64,000 bases of DNA from Diplocarpon mali. Its lineage: Eukaryota > Ascomycota > Leotiomycetes > Helotiales > Drepanopezizaceae. The translations under genes and the position numbers were made by a program. Below are positions 44,933 to 56,400 of the stretch, piece after piece (positions within the stretch are counted from its first letter, which is position 1; each line of letters opens with the position of its first letter). Below the pieces are notes generated by a model. It did not search any database, was not told where the DNA came from, and saw nothing but the letters and a program-made list of their open reading frames with translations. The DNA lies in the NCBI GenBank assembly GCA_024741835.1, contig JAENRP010000125.1, positions 53,072 to 117,071 of the forward strand. The letters are read 5' to 3'.

Positions 44933-46760
44933 AGAACCTTCATATTTAACAATTTAATAAAGGCAGCGTAGTTCGAGCTATTTAAGCTCTTAGTAAGGCT
45001 ATCGGCGGCATTATCTTTAGTATTTGTATACTAAAGGTCCAAATGGCCTTTCCGAAGCTCTTGCCGAATATAATAGAACTTGATATTAATATGCTTCGTT
45101 CTCTAGTAATATTCGGGGTTTTTAATAAGATAAAGGGCTTCTTAGTTATCGCAGATCATTTCGACTTTAGTAGCATTATCGCCGCTATAGCCCATTTCCT
45201 TAAGTACCTAGCGTATTTAAGAGGCTTCTTATGCGAATTTGCATATAGCGATATACTCTACTTCTATAGATAAGAGAGCGATAATAGTCTATCGCTTAAA
45301 GGAGGCGGTAATTACGCTATTATTAAGGAAGAAGACAGCCTTAGAATAGGAGGCTCTAGTTCCTCTATCACCTGCCTAGTTAGAATCGCAGTAGCTATAT
45401 AATTTCTAAAGCACTAGGTCAGTTGTTTTACTTCCGAAGGTAGTATAATAGAATCGCGTTCTTTATAAGTATTATAAAACTCGTTTTAAAGCTACTATAT
45501 ATTATAGCAAAGGGTTAATAAGGAATTTGCTAAGAATAGAGCAATAGTATAGTATATCCTAATGCGTATAGTGCGCAAGGTATTATAAAGAACTATAGAT
45601 CTCCTAATATAGCTTCACTTCTTATAGAGTGGCTTAGCCTTCAAATTTGACCATATAAACTTTATAGCCACTAGTAAAAGGCGTTAGTACGCTCTTACAA
45701 TTAGTTATATAAAAACGTTTAAGAACCTTATTAATATAGGCGTTTTAATAAAGTAAGATCGTTCTATTTTATCGATCTCTAACTATATATACTCCTAAGA
45801 AGTAGTTAGCCGGTTCGCTACCTATAATCTTAAAGAGGTTGCGAAGATCTCTTTTAAACTTATTATATATATTACCTTTCTTAGCTACTATAAGGAAGTC
45901 GTTAATATAGGTGATAATAAGAATCCAAGAGGCGCGGTTAATATATACGCAATTGTTAATATTAAGAGGTTGAAAATCGAGCTTTTGCAGCTTAAACTGT
46001 AGCTTTTCTTACTATAGTCGTAGAGATTGCTTTAAGCTATATAAGGCTTTAAGAAGCTTAAGATAATAGTCTTAAGGTAAAAGAATAACCTTATTTTAAG
46101 TATATCTAAGAGGTAACTTGACGTAGATATTAGAGTCAACTTTTAAATTAAAGAAAGCTATCTTAATATCGAACTGATCTAGCTTAAAGTTATATAGCGC
46201 TATTAGCGCAATTGCGATCTTCTAAACCGCAGATTTGCAAACGCTAGCAAAGGTTTAGTTGTAATCTCGACCTTATTATTATATATAGCCTTATATAATA
46301 AATCTGACATTCTATTAGGAGATTTCCCTGTTTTAGTCTCTTTTTATTTTAAAGACAAGCCTCGATCTAAGTACTCTATCGTCTTTAGAGAGTTCTAAGC
46401 GTTTTACTACTACTTATATATCCTTATAAGCGAGGGAATTATACTCAAAGTTGATCGCAGATCGCCATTTATTAGCGTTAGCGCAAGAGAGGGCTTATTC
46501 GACTGTTTTCAGGTCATTTGGGTATAGAGAATCGAGTAAGGCTATATAAAAGGCGCTTAAATAGGCTTCTTTATCATTAGAGTTATTAGCTTTAAATCTA
46601 AGAGCATAAGTTGAGCGAGTAGCTCTTATCTTAAAAGGCTAAGGGTAAGCCTTATTCTTTAAACCAGGAGGTCTTCTTCTCTTTCTTAAAGTTAGAAGCT
46701 CAGCTTTAATAGCTTCTCTTAAATCGACTCGCGGTCCTGGCCTAAGAGTGAAATCACCCT
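44933..46760 (-). pseudogene. Copia-5 pol remnant: integrase-RT linker, RT, RNase H
   Basis: Minus strand, right to left. The linker contains T-L-R-P-G-P-R-V-D-L (46717-46749) followed by R-E-A-I-K-A-E-L. RT runs from about 46450, with R-L-V-F-K-I-K-R-D near 46340 and Q-F-D-I-K-I-A-F near 46150. Its active site reads Y-I-N-D at 45898-45909. RNase H (about 44950-45420) has I-E-V-E-Y-I-A and ends D-N-A-A-D-S-L-T-K-S-L. The plus-strand open stretch 45043-45273 is a shadow. Stops are mostly of RIP type. Confidence 0.8.
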
Positions 46761-46788
46761 TTAATTGCGGCTCTATAATTAGGCCGTC

Positions 46789-46983
46789 TGTTGAGATGGG
46801 TGATATAGCCATCACTCCGATGTATTATCATATGACCCTACTGCTTAGTCAGTAGGATATTGATACATATATAGCTATAGGGAAGAAAGGGGTAACCTTC
46901 CTTCCTTAACTCTTATTAATATATCGACCATCGACCTCGAGAAGCCTCCTTTACCTACTGCGCCGACTCACTTAAGCTTAATA
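46789..46983 (+). repeat. 5' LTR of Copia-2b
   Basis: 195 bp, TGTTGAGATGGG to AAGCTTAATA, nearly identical to 2579-2773. Confidence 0.93.
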
Positions 46984-47370
46984 GGTTATAAGCCTTAGCT
47001 AAACTGATAATAGATTATTGACTTCCTTTAGAAAGCACTTGCGCTGCAATTATTAGTAGGAAGTTGAACGAGACTTATAGTAAGAGGTAAGCAATCGGCG
47101 AATAGGAGGTATGATTCCCTATTCTACTAACCTATATTATAAGAGGTGTGATTCCTTGCTTTATAACCCCTTTGGTACTATAAGAGGTATGATTCCTTGC
47201 TTTACTATATTTTATAGGAGGTATAATTCCCTGCATTATAGCTTAAAAACCCTTTTCGACAAGAGGACTTCCTTCCTATTTAATACTTCTATAATACCTG
47301 CTATTTAATCATTTCAACTTTTCGATAAGAGGAATGCCCTTAACTATTTAATTTATTTGATTTTAACGCA
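46984..47370 (+). repeat. Copia-2b primer-binding site and leader repeats
   Basis: GGTTATAAGCCT (46984-46995) is the anticodon-arm-type primer-binding site. Leader motifs resembling AGAGGTGTGATTCC start at about 47104, 47142, 47181 and 47216. Weaker ones follow near 47261 and 47325, in the same order and spacing as in Copia-2a. The open stretch 47111-47308 only traces these repeats and is not a gene. Confidence 0.75.
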
Positions 47371-47684
47371 ATTCTATTCGAAACGGCAATAGCTTTTGAT
47401 TCCGATCGAAACACTAGACCTAAAGACCTTTAACTCTTTCGAAAGAACTAGCAATAATAGTTCGACGATTTAGAGCTTTACTTTAAGAGCAAAGGTATCG
47501 AAATAGCGATTTAAAAGATACTTATTAAATATGCGAGAATAGCCTTTTATACTCCCTCTACCAATTCGTCTACTTCTACTTCAATAGCTAATACAATTGC
47601 TAAGGATTTGCCAGATATACTAAATAAGCTTATCCTAAGAGCTTTAGTAGATAATAACCGAGAATCCTAAAGGCAGATTTTGAA
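47371..47684 (+). pseudogene. Copia-2b gag, part 1
   Basis: Co-linear with Copia-2a 3160-3475. It includes F-D-D-L-E-L-Y-F-K-S-K-G near 47460, followed by a Ser/Thr-rich stretch. It ends at the Copia-1d insertion site (TATAG, 47685-47689) and resumes at 62860. Confidence 0.8.
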
Positions 47685-47689
47685 TATAG

Positions 47690-47886
47690 TATGGTGCGGT
47701 CGGCTGGAGGGCCTTCATTAGGTCGCTTAAGAGGCTTGCAAAAGTAGGAGAAGATGATTAATTATATTATTATCTAGTATATATATGGTAAGGAGACTTC
47801 GGAAAGAAAAGGGAGAGTCTATGACTTAGTAGAGTCATATAGAAGGTCTTTAGAATAAGTGGAGACTCCGCCTATTCTGTATAATA
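47690..47886 (-). repeat. 3' LTR of Copia-1d (left)
   Basis: 197 bp, on the plus strand TATGGTGCGGTCGGC to CCTATTCTGTATAATA. The next plus-strand bases, CCCCTTAGTT, are the complement of the polypurine tract AACTAAGGGG. Confidence 0.92.
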
Positions 47887-48705
47887 TACCCCTTAGTTAG
47901 GCGATACTCTTAGAATCGCTTAGCTATAAAAATAAAAGAAAGAATAGCAGTTATAAAGAAAAGAGGCTCTATCTTATATGCTGCCCTTTCAAAGGTCGTT
48001 CCTTTTAGAATAAGAAGGGTCACTATAGGCAATAAGCGCTCTTAAGAATCTTCGCGATTTTATACTAGTGCTCTATTAGGCTTCCTATAGAGTATTTCTA
48101 TTATAGAGGTTCTCTTTCCCTTCTTTTAAAAACAACCCTCCTTTATTATTTAAAATATCGTCTTTATACTAATAATTTTTAAATATAAAAGGAACTCTTG
48201 CTTATTATAGCCCTAGCCGCCTTTGTAAAGTAAGACCCTTAGAGTCTTTATACCCTATATTATACTAACTTTGCGCTAAGTCGCTAGTGCTCCTTTAGGA
48301 GCTGCTACCCTAGTGCGCTTATCCCAGCGCCTGCTAGGCAATAAGCCGCCGCTGCTATCGCCGCCGCTCCTACTACTGCTGCTACTGCTACCGCCGCCGC
48401 TACTTAAGAGCCCTACCCCTACTGCGCGCCGTATGCCTAAGCCTATAATAGAGTACGATAATGCGTATATGCGTTATATCGTACGTAAGAGCACTAGTAA
48501 TCTCGATTATTAATGCTTTAATAGCACCTTTAATATGCATTGCATTTATTATATAGTATTAAGTAATAGCTGCTAATAGGCCAGCGGACCTTTCCTCGCC
48601 TCTTAAGAGGCTATTATATCAGCCTATGCCTGCAGCGCCTTTAAGAAAGAGGTAGCACTACTGCTTAATATAGTAAAGGGTGCGCTTTAGAGCTTTTATA
48701 GTATA
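47887..48705 (-). other. Copia-1d 3' untranslated region with GC-rich block
   Basis: Counterpart of 25561-26372 of Copia-1c. It contains the CCGCCGCTGCTATCGCC-type simple-sequence block at about 48346-48405. The plus-strand open stretch 48313-48513 follows the block and is a compositional shadow. I see no gene. Confidence 0.65.
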
Positions 48706-48709
48706 TTTA

Positions 48710-49090
48710 TTAAGTTTTATTAAGTTTTAAACTAATTTTAAAAGATAAGAGCGATCGGACCTTAGTACTAAAAGGGCCTACTACTCCTGCGAGTAGTAGT
48801 GCCGCTGCCTCCTTTGCTCTTAGCATACTATTCCTATTTGCTTCTAGCCTTTTTAGCTTAGACCTATTCGCCTTTGCTATTGCCGCTGCTACTCCTATCC
48901 CCTTTGCCTCTACTATTATAGCCGCTGCTATAGTCTCCTTATTTGTCTCCTTGGCCCTTGCTATTGCCGCGCCTATCCTCGCCCTTGCCGCCCTCGCCCC
49001 TGCCGCCTTTATTGCCGCACCCTCTGCCTTTGCCCCTGCTATTACTAATATATTCGCCCGTAGGCCTTTGGCCAAGGGAGTACTAGTAGG
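48710..49090 (-). pseudogene. Copia-1d Ala-rich downstream frame, stop-free
   Basis: The only copy of this frame open from end to end: about 121 codons from L-A-K-G-L-R-A-N-I-L to S-F-K-I-S-L-K-L-N-K-T, stopping at 48710. It has no ATG start in frame at the left border; the nearest start-like codon is TTG at 49075. Start and end match Copia-1c and 1e, while the middle differs by far more than transitions. It may be a real small third ORF or a compositionally open stretch. Its function is unknown. Confidence 0.45.
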
Positions 49091-52000
49091 CCTCTCTTAA
49101 GAGGAGATCTATACAAAGCTTATAGCTATAGTATCTTAGCTCTTAGCTTTAGCTAAGAGAATCTAAGAGAGGGTTACGCCTTATAATAGCAGCTTAAGAA
49201 TATTACCTATTTTGTATTTTTAGAAAAGGAGAAGCTTCTATAGTACGCTTTATAAGAGAAAACAAATAAATGTAATTATAAGAGAGTAAAAGCTTATAGG
49301 TATAAGTCTTTTAATAATAAGTAATTACTTACTAGTAAGTGCGAGTTATTAAACGATTATTTAAAAGCTTTAAAGGTTTAATAAATGAATAAAGCTTTTA
49401 AACTTCTGGCGGTTTAAGTTCTTAATAAGCCTATCTATATATATCTCTTTAATAAGGAGGTAGATTATTTAAAAGCTTCCTCTTTAGTACTTTTAATAGA
49501 TTTATATATTACTAATTTCGATATATTAAAGGCTTATTTTAATCTTCTTATTCTTTATAATAATTAGCTAAATTATCTATTAGTTATTATAATATATATT
49601 CCATTTAAAGAAGGAGTTTATGCAAATCTCTTTAAAAAGGCATTTTATAACTATTATCTCTTTTATAATAGAAACTATACTATAAAGTTCTACTTTAATA
49701 AAGGAGAGTGTAATAGTCGCTTAATAATTCGCTTTTTAAATAATCAGTCCTTTAAATAAGAAAAAGACGTATCCTTAAGAGGATCTATAAGTCTTTTAAT
49801 TATTTTTAAATGAAGTATTTAAAGATGCGATTAATTAGTATTCCTTAGCCTTAAAGCTATAGGCAATTCTTAAAAAGCATATGCTATATAAGTATTAAAG
49901 CGTCTAGTCCGCAGCTAAAAGGTACTTAAAGCTTAGATTAGTTAGAAAGAAAGATAGTTAAAAGGCTATAAACGTAATATCTAAGCGTATTATAATTGCT
50001 ATATAAAGAATAGAGTCTATTTTCTCTTAATACTCCTTTACCTTTTCTAAAGAAGCTTGCTTTAAGTTCTTAATAAACTCCTTCTTTAGTAGTAGAGTAC
50101 TAGGCATTCTTCTTATATTAGCTCTAAACTTTTAAGCGATCTTCTTAATATAAGTATTATAAATTAAGGAGATCCTCTTTGCCTTCCTATTTTAAATAAT
50201 CCTTATTTTAAAGAATTAAGAGATATTTCCTATAATAGTAAGCTTATATGCCCTCTTTAGGTCTTTAATTAGACGAGTCGCTTAATCTAAGTTAAAGGCC
50301 TTATATAATATTTGAATATTATTAATATAAAATACTATAAAGACTATACAATCCTTTATTATAAAANNAAGGCTTTTTATTTAATAGCTTAAGTTAAAGG
50401 CCTTTAAGCGTTCTTATAAAGTTCCTATACTATAGTACTAAAGAGTCTTTCAGCCTATAGAGCGCGCGGTCTAGTTTTATTACTATATTAAGGTGCTTAA
50501 AGCCATCTAATAGGAAGTATATGATTAGAGTACTCCTTAGGTCTTTAAGAGTATTGATAAATGCATTAATAATATCGAACTGCTTTACTTTTATATTAAA
50601 GTATATAGTAAGTGCTATTAGTATCTTAAAAGACCTTACTATAAGTATAGTTATATAGGTTAAGAAAATTAAAGCTTTATTTTAAAGATCCCCTTATATA
50701 ACTAGCTATAATTAGCACTTTAAAAGCTTATTAAAGCTATTAATCTTATAGGTAAAAACCTATTTTAATAGTATTAGCAAGGGCTTTAAGTAGTCCCTTT
50801 ATATAATTTTCTAATAACTCTGAGATTTTAAATTCTTAATCTCCTAGTGCCCTCCTTTCTTAAATCGTTTGCTAAAAGGGTGCTTCTTTAAGTTTAGCCA
50901 TCCTTTTAAAGGCTTTAGCAAAGAGCCTTAGTACTATAGGCAGTTAAGAGACTGCGCTTTATCTTTTGCCTAACTATTAATTATAACTTTAATAATTATA
51001 TAAACTATTAAATAGTCCTTCCTATCCTCCTTTATTTATTCGTTCGCTTAAAAGGTTAATATAAACTCTTATATATATAAGAAGTAGGGTAAATTAATAT
51101 TACTTTAAGAGAGTATATGCTTTAAAGTAGTAGTATATACTTTTAAAGTCTCCTATTGCTTAACGCTTAAGCGTCTTATCCTCTTTTACTTAAGAAAAGG
51201 GAGTTCCTCCTTGCGCTTTTCTTTATCGGTCTTTTCCTTTATTTTTATTATTACTAAAGGTTCCTTTAAGAGTCTAAGTAGCTCTATCTCTTAAGCTTAT
51301 AATCTTTAAGCTAGTATTATAACTTAAGGTATTATATTATTAAGGCCTGCTCCTTTTACTAAGTTACTTTTTATAAGACTATTAAAGCTCCTCTTAGATC
51401 TTGGTAATAGTGCTTCTAGCCTTTTACTAAAGTTTACTAAAGCTTGCCTTTATAATTAAAGACTTTATCTTAAAGCCCTTAAGCTATCTCTATTCTTATA
51501 TAGAATAGCAGCTAAAGATCTGCCGATCGCCTTATAGAACTTATCTTTAAAGACTCCTTTAAAGTTATTTATAGTTCCTTCTTTAATAGGGCCTTTATAG
51601 GGAATCATTACCCTTAAGCTCTAATCGCTATTTACCTTCTTAAGGACTAGCGAAGTGGCTTTTAGTTCGCTTGCTTTTACCCTTAAGTTTTTAAGTAGGT
51701 CTTTAAAAGAATTTGGATTTAAGTTAAGGCCTTTTATATTATTAGTTAAAGGCTATAAAGTAGCGTTAGTCTATAATATAGGCTCTTCTTATATAGCGGC
51801 TTCTTTTGCGGCGATTGCATTCGGCCTTGCAATAAGCTCCGATTCCTTAAAAATGCCTTCGAACTCAGCGTCCTAAGCTCCCTTTCCCTTTCTAATCAAT
51901 TAAAGGGTTATTTTAAGTTCTTAGTGCGATATAAGGTTTGCGCGCTTAGCTTTTGAATTATAAAAGAGAGACTTATCGAATTCGATATTATAAGTTATTA

Positions 52001-53055
52001 TTACTTATTAGAGTATAGGAACTTAGATTTTATAAATATTAAAGGTAATATATTCAATTAAGTAACTTAGGTGCCTTTATAATTTAATTTTAAAGGTTCG
52101 GCGATCCCTTTCTACCTCTTTCTTTTTAATTAAAAGATATGCGTAAGCGTTATATGTATAAACGCGACTCTAGTTAGGCTTTAAGCTTGGTATTATTTAC
52201 TTAATAAGCAGTAGCTTATAGAATCGAAAATACTACTTAAACCAATTATAAAGAGCCTTGCTTAGTAAGATCATCTTCTTCTTAGCAAGTAGGGAGATAT
52301 TATAAAGGTATTTAATAGCCTTTATAACCTTTGGCCAAAGGCTTGCTAAAAGCCTAGCGTAGATCCTCATTTTAATAGAGCATTTAATTAACTCCCTTCT
52401 TACTTGCTCTATACCTCTATTAGGTTAGTATATATAAGTAGAAGTAAGCTCTAAATCAATTCCCTCCTCTTTTACCTATCTTTAGTACTTTATAAGAGAG
52501 TCTTCCTTGAAGAAGATTATTAAAGTGTTATTATCTTGCCTGATCTTGCAAATAGAAAGCCTATATTAGTATTTCACTTATACTTCAAAGGCCTAAAGGA
52601 CCTCTATTACTATATTTCTACCCTTCGATCTTAGTAGGAATATCTAAAGCATACTATTATACTTATCCTTAATTAAAAGAACCTATAAGTAACTATTATA
52701 TAAGTTGTTTAAATAGTTAAAAAGATCTTAGAAGATCCTAAAGAAGGGCCTCGGAGATCGGTTCTTAAAGGTAGCGCGAGAAATAACTTACTTAGCAGAT
52801 ACTACTATATATATAAAGCACTTTAGCATTTATATTCCCTTGATCTTTACTCCTTTAGCGCACTTGACTAATGCTTAGAAAGCCTTTGCGCCTAGGTAGC
52901 TAGCGCAAAGGTGCTAAGTATACGCGTTATTATCCTACACCTTAGTAGGTATATAGCTAGATTAGAACCTATTATAAAGCATCGTTTTAGCTATAGAAAA
53001 CGCTATTAAGATAGAGAAGTTATATTAAAGTATATTTAAAAGATCCAAATAGTTA
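49091..53055 (-). pseudogene. Copia-1d pol: RNase H, RT, integrase (read right to left)
   Basis: Counterpart of Copia-1c 21000-25150, without the TRIM. RNase H is at about 49390-49880, RT at about 49920-50900 and integrase at about 51900-52700. RT active-site DNA lies near 50310-50335, in the same RIP-altered form as in Copia-1a. Stops at Gln/Trp codons are numerous. The plus-strand open stretch 51655-51876 is a shadow. Two undetermined bases (N) at 50367-50368 mark an assembly ambiguity inside RT. Confidence 0.83.
50367..50368. other. Undetermined bases (NN)
   Basis: Two N characters in TTATAAAANNAAGG. Copia-1a has TTATAAAAATATAAGG at the same place (near 231), so a few bases are unresolved or missing here. 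A collapsed or gap-filled repeat join in the assembly is possible. Confidence 0.95.
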
Positions 53056-53060
53056 ATAGG

Positions 53061-53257
53061 TATTATGCAGAATGGGCGGAGTCTCCACTTATTCTAGAGA
53101 CCCTTCATATGATTCTGCTAAGTCATAGACTCTCCCTTTTCTTTCCGAAGTCTCCTTACTATATATATATTAGAAAATAATATAATCAATTATCTTCTCC
53201 TACTTCTGCGAGCCTCTTAAGCGACCTAATAAAGGCCCTCCAGCCGACTATACTATA
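53061..53257 (+). repeat. 5' LTR of Copia-1e
   Basis: 197 bp, TATTATGCAGAATGGGCGG to CCGACTATACTATA. It is followed by the primer-binding site GTTATAAGCCCTATAAGCAC at 53258-53277. Confidence 0.92.
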
Positions 53258-53277
53258 GTTATAAGCCCTATAAGCAC
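53258..53277 (+). other. Primer-binding site of Copia-1e
   Basis: GTTATAAGCCCTATAAGCAC abuts the LTR. It is the same anticodon-arm-type site as in the other Copia-1 copies and the TRIM. Confidence 0.65.
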
Positions 53278-53499
53278 TTTAATATACTTTCTCTTTATAT
53301 ACAATTAGCTAAAGGGCCCTTCGAGCTTTAGACCGACTTTTCGAGTATTTATAACAACTTAAAGGACCTTTATTTTCAATTAACAAATCTCTAATTTCTA
53401 ATCGAACCTTATTTGCAAACTTCATTTATATACCTAACCTTTTTTATTAGACTCTATTTAATATATCTAACGCTTTAAGTATCTTTAAGCCTTACTTTA

Positions 53500-56400
53500 A
53501 TACCTTTACCTTTTAAGTAAAGTGGTTTAGTAAATATATATTCTTTATTAAGCTTTATAATATTACTATTTTTGCTAATCTGAGATTCTCTTTTAAGTTA
53601 ATTATAAAGACTAAGCCTTAAGCTCCCTTTATATAGGAGCTTAAGGAATTAGAAACGGCTAACCTTTATATAGTATACGCAAGGTTGTATAAAGAGTATA
53701 TAGCGATTCTATTCAAATAGATTTATACCCGCTTTCCCTTAGGAGATCTATTAAAGGCTCCTCTTCTATAGGCCTCTTATAAGGATATTAAAGATAAATA
53801 TAAAATCCTAATAAAAGAGCACCTTATATATAAAGAGACTTAAAAGACCTAATGTAAATACTATAAGCTATTATTAGAATAGGTCTTTAAGACTATTGAT
53901 AGAACGCTTTTAGCTTTTATAATAGCTTAAGTATAAATCCAAGCTAAGAAGCTCTCCTCCTTAATATTTAATAAAGATATTCCTATAAGTGGAACTACTA
54001 TTAATGATCTATATACCAATTTGGTAAACTAGCAACTCTTACTCTAAGGCCTAGTATTTATTTTAAAGTGTAATATTACGCCTTCTAATAAGGCTATTTA
54101 GTCTTAGATAAGGCTTTAGTACTATAATATACTATACTAAGGCAAGACTAGGAGAACTAATACTTAGTAGTAGATCTGGAAGTAGCAGGAGGCGTACTGC
54201 TTAATAGAATAATATAGTCTTCTTAAGATCAAAGGGAAACTAAGAGTAATTGACTTTTTAGACTCAATTATAGTAAAAATCAATTTAAGTTAAGCGACCT
54301 ATCTAAAGAAGGAAATAATCACTAATAAGCAGATAGGAACCTTATATAAGTATAACCTAATATAGCTAAGCCGCGCCTTAGCAGATATTAAATCTAATAG
54401 AGCGATTGATAATAAAGGGCTAGTAGTTTTTATTACTTAAGAGTCTTTCCTAAATGCTAAAACCCCTTTGCAGGCTTTAGCAAGCAGCTTCTGAAATCGC
54501 TCTATAAGCTCTAGAAGGGAGATTAGGCCTAAGTACCCTTATAAAGGCTTTAAAAATCACTATTAGAAGCCCTAGGACTATTAGAAACTATTATATACTA
54601 TAAATAGGCGTAAGGAAAATATAAAGGTTCTCTCCTTGCGAGAGGAGGTCTTATAAATACAAAAGGCGTTAAACGCAAGAGACTAGTTCAAAGGTCTTTA
54701 AGTATAGCTTAAGGAAAATAATATTATAGTAATAGTAATTGAAAAATTTAAAGGAAAGACTTTAGCCTTTAAAGAGGATGGTTTAGGCAAAAGGGAGAAT
54801 TTACTAGTCTTTATAGTAATAGATCCCTTTGCCTTTAACACTTTTAAAGAATTGTTTAATATCTACTACCTCTTTAAACTAGAATACTACCTACTCTCCT
54901 TAAGTACGCTCTTTAATAATTGCGCAGCTACTTATATTATTAATTTAAAGGATTTACTTATCGCAAGTACCTTTAAGCCTTTTAGCAACTTATAATAATA
55001 TATTAAAGTAGGTACTTTAAGACTCCTAATCATTAGGAGAGGTAATAGATATATAGCAGACTCTCTTCTATAGTATAATAGCTCTCTTATAGGAATAATA
55101 CTACGTAATATTACTATTATAAAGGAGTTTACTACTAATATCATCTTAGAGAGGCTCCTTATAGATAAGGGTTTTTAATACTCTAGGATAGACCTTACTC
55201 TACACTCTAAGAGCATTAGAGATTCTATAAAGTAAGCTTAATTAAAGCGTTACTATAATCTCGTTTTCTTAGAATATAAGCCTATTAACTATTTAGATCT
55301 CTTAAATATACTTTAATATAACTTCTTTACCTTAATAGCATTCCCTATAGCTAAGACGATACTTTATAATAGGTTCTAGTCTAGCTATACACCTACTAAG
55401 GTATAGGATAATAACGTATATACTTAATACCTTTGCGCTAGCCACTTAGGCGCAAAGGCTCTTTAAGTGCTAATCAAGTATACTAAGGGAATAAAGATTA
55501 AGGGAATACAAAGGCTAAAGTGCCCTATATACGTAGTAGCATCTGCTAAGCAAGTTATTTTTTATACTACCTTTGAGAACCGATCTTTAAAGCCCTTTTT
55601 TAAGATCTCTTAAGATCTCTTTAACTTTTTAAACAACTTATATAATAGTTGCTTATAGGTTCTTTTAATTAAGGATAAGTATAATAGTATACTTTAGACG
55701 TTCTTATTAAGATCAAAGGGTAAAGATATAATTATAAAGGTCCTTTAAGCCTTTAAAGTATAAGTAAAACGCTAATATAAGCTTTTTATTTATAAGATTA
55801 GGTAAGATAATAATACTTTAGTAATCTCTTTAAAGGAAGACTCTTTTATAAAGTACTAAAGATAGGTAAAAGAGGAGGAAATCAATTTAGAGCTTACTCC
55901 TACCTATATATACTAACTTAATAGAGGCGCGGAGTAAGTAGGAAAGGAGTTGATTAAACGCTTTATTAAAATGAGGATCTACGCTAGGCTTTTAGTAAAC
56001 CTTTGGCCAAAGGTTATAAAGGCTATTATATACTTTTATAATATCTCCCTACTTATTAAAAAGAAGATAATCTTATTAAGTAAGGCTTTCTATAATTAGT
56101 TTAAGTAGTATTTTCAATTTTATAAGCTACTGCTTATTAAGTAGATAATAGTAAGCTTAAAGCCTAACTAGAGTCGCATTTATATATATAGTACTTGCGT
56201 ATACCCTTTAATTAAGGAAAGGGAGGTAGGAAGAGACCGCCGAACCTTTAAAATTGAACTATAAGGGTACTTAGGTTATTTAATTAAATATATTACCTTT
56301 AATATTTATAGAATCTAGGTTTTTATACTTTAGTAAGTAATAATAACTTATAATATCGAATTCGATAAGTCTCTTTTCTATAGTCTAAAAGCTAAGCGCG

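Larger units (their letters stand above)
44650..46788 (-). mobile_element. Copia-5 fragment, minus strand; oldest visible host element
   Basis: Holds RT, RNase H and the downstream region of another copia element. It is bounded on the left by the Copia-4 LTR and on the right by the Copia-2b LTR, both of which inserted into it. CCGTC (46784-46788) is the expected left TSD of Copia-2b. No LTR of its own is visible. Its outer parts should lie beyond both window edges. Confidence 0.75.

Noticed and set aside
47111..47308. Plus-strand 65-residue frame with repeated M-I-P-type segments
   Set aside because: The apparent peptide repeat comes from the leader DNA repeats of Copia-2b. It is untranslated leader, and the frame is not kept in Copia-2a.
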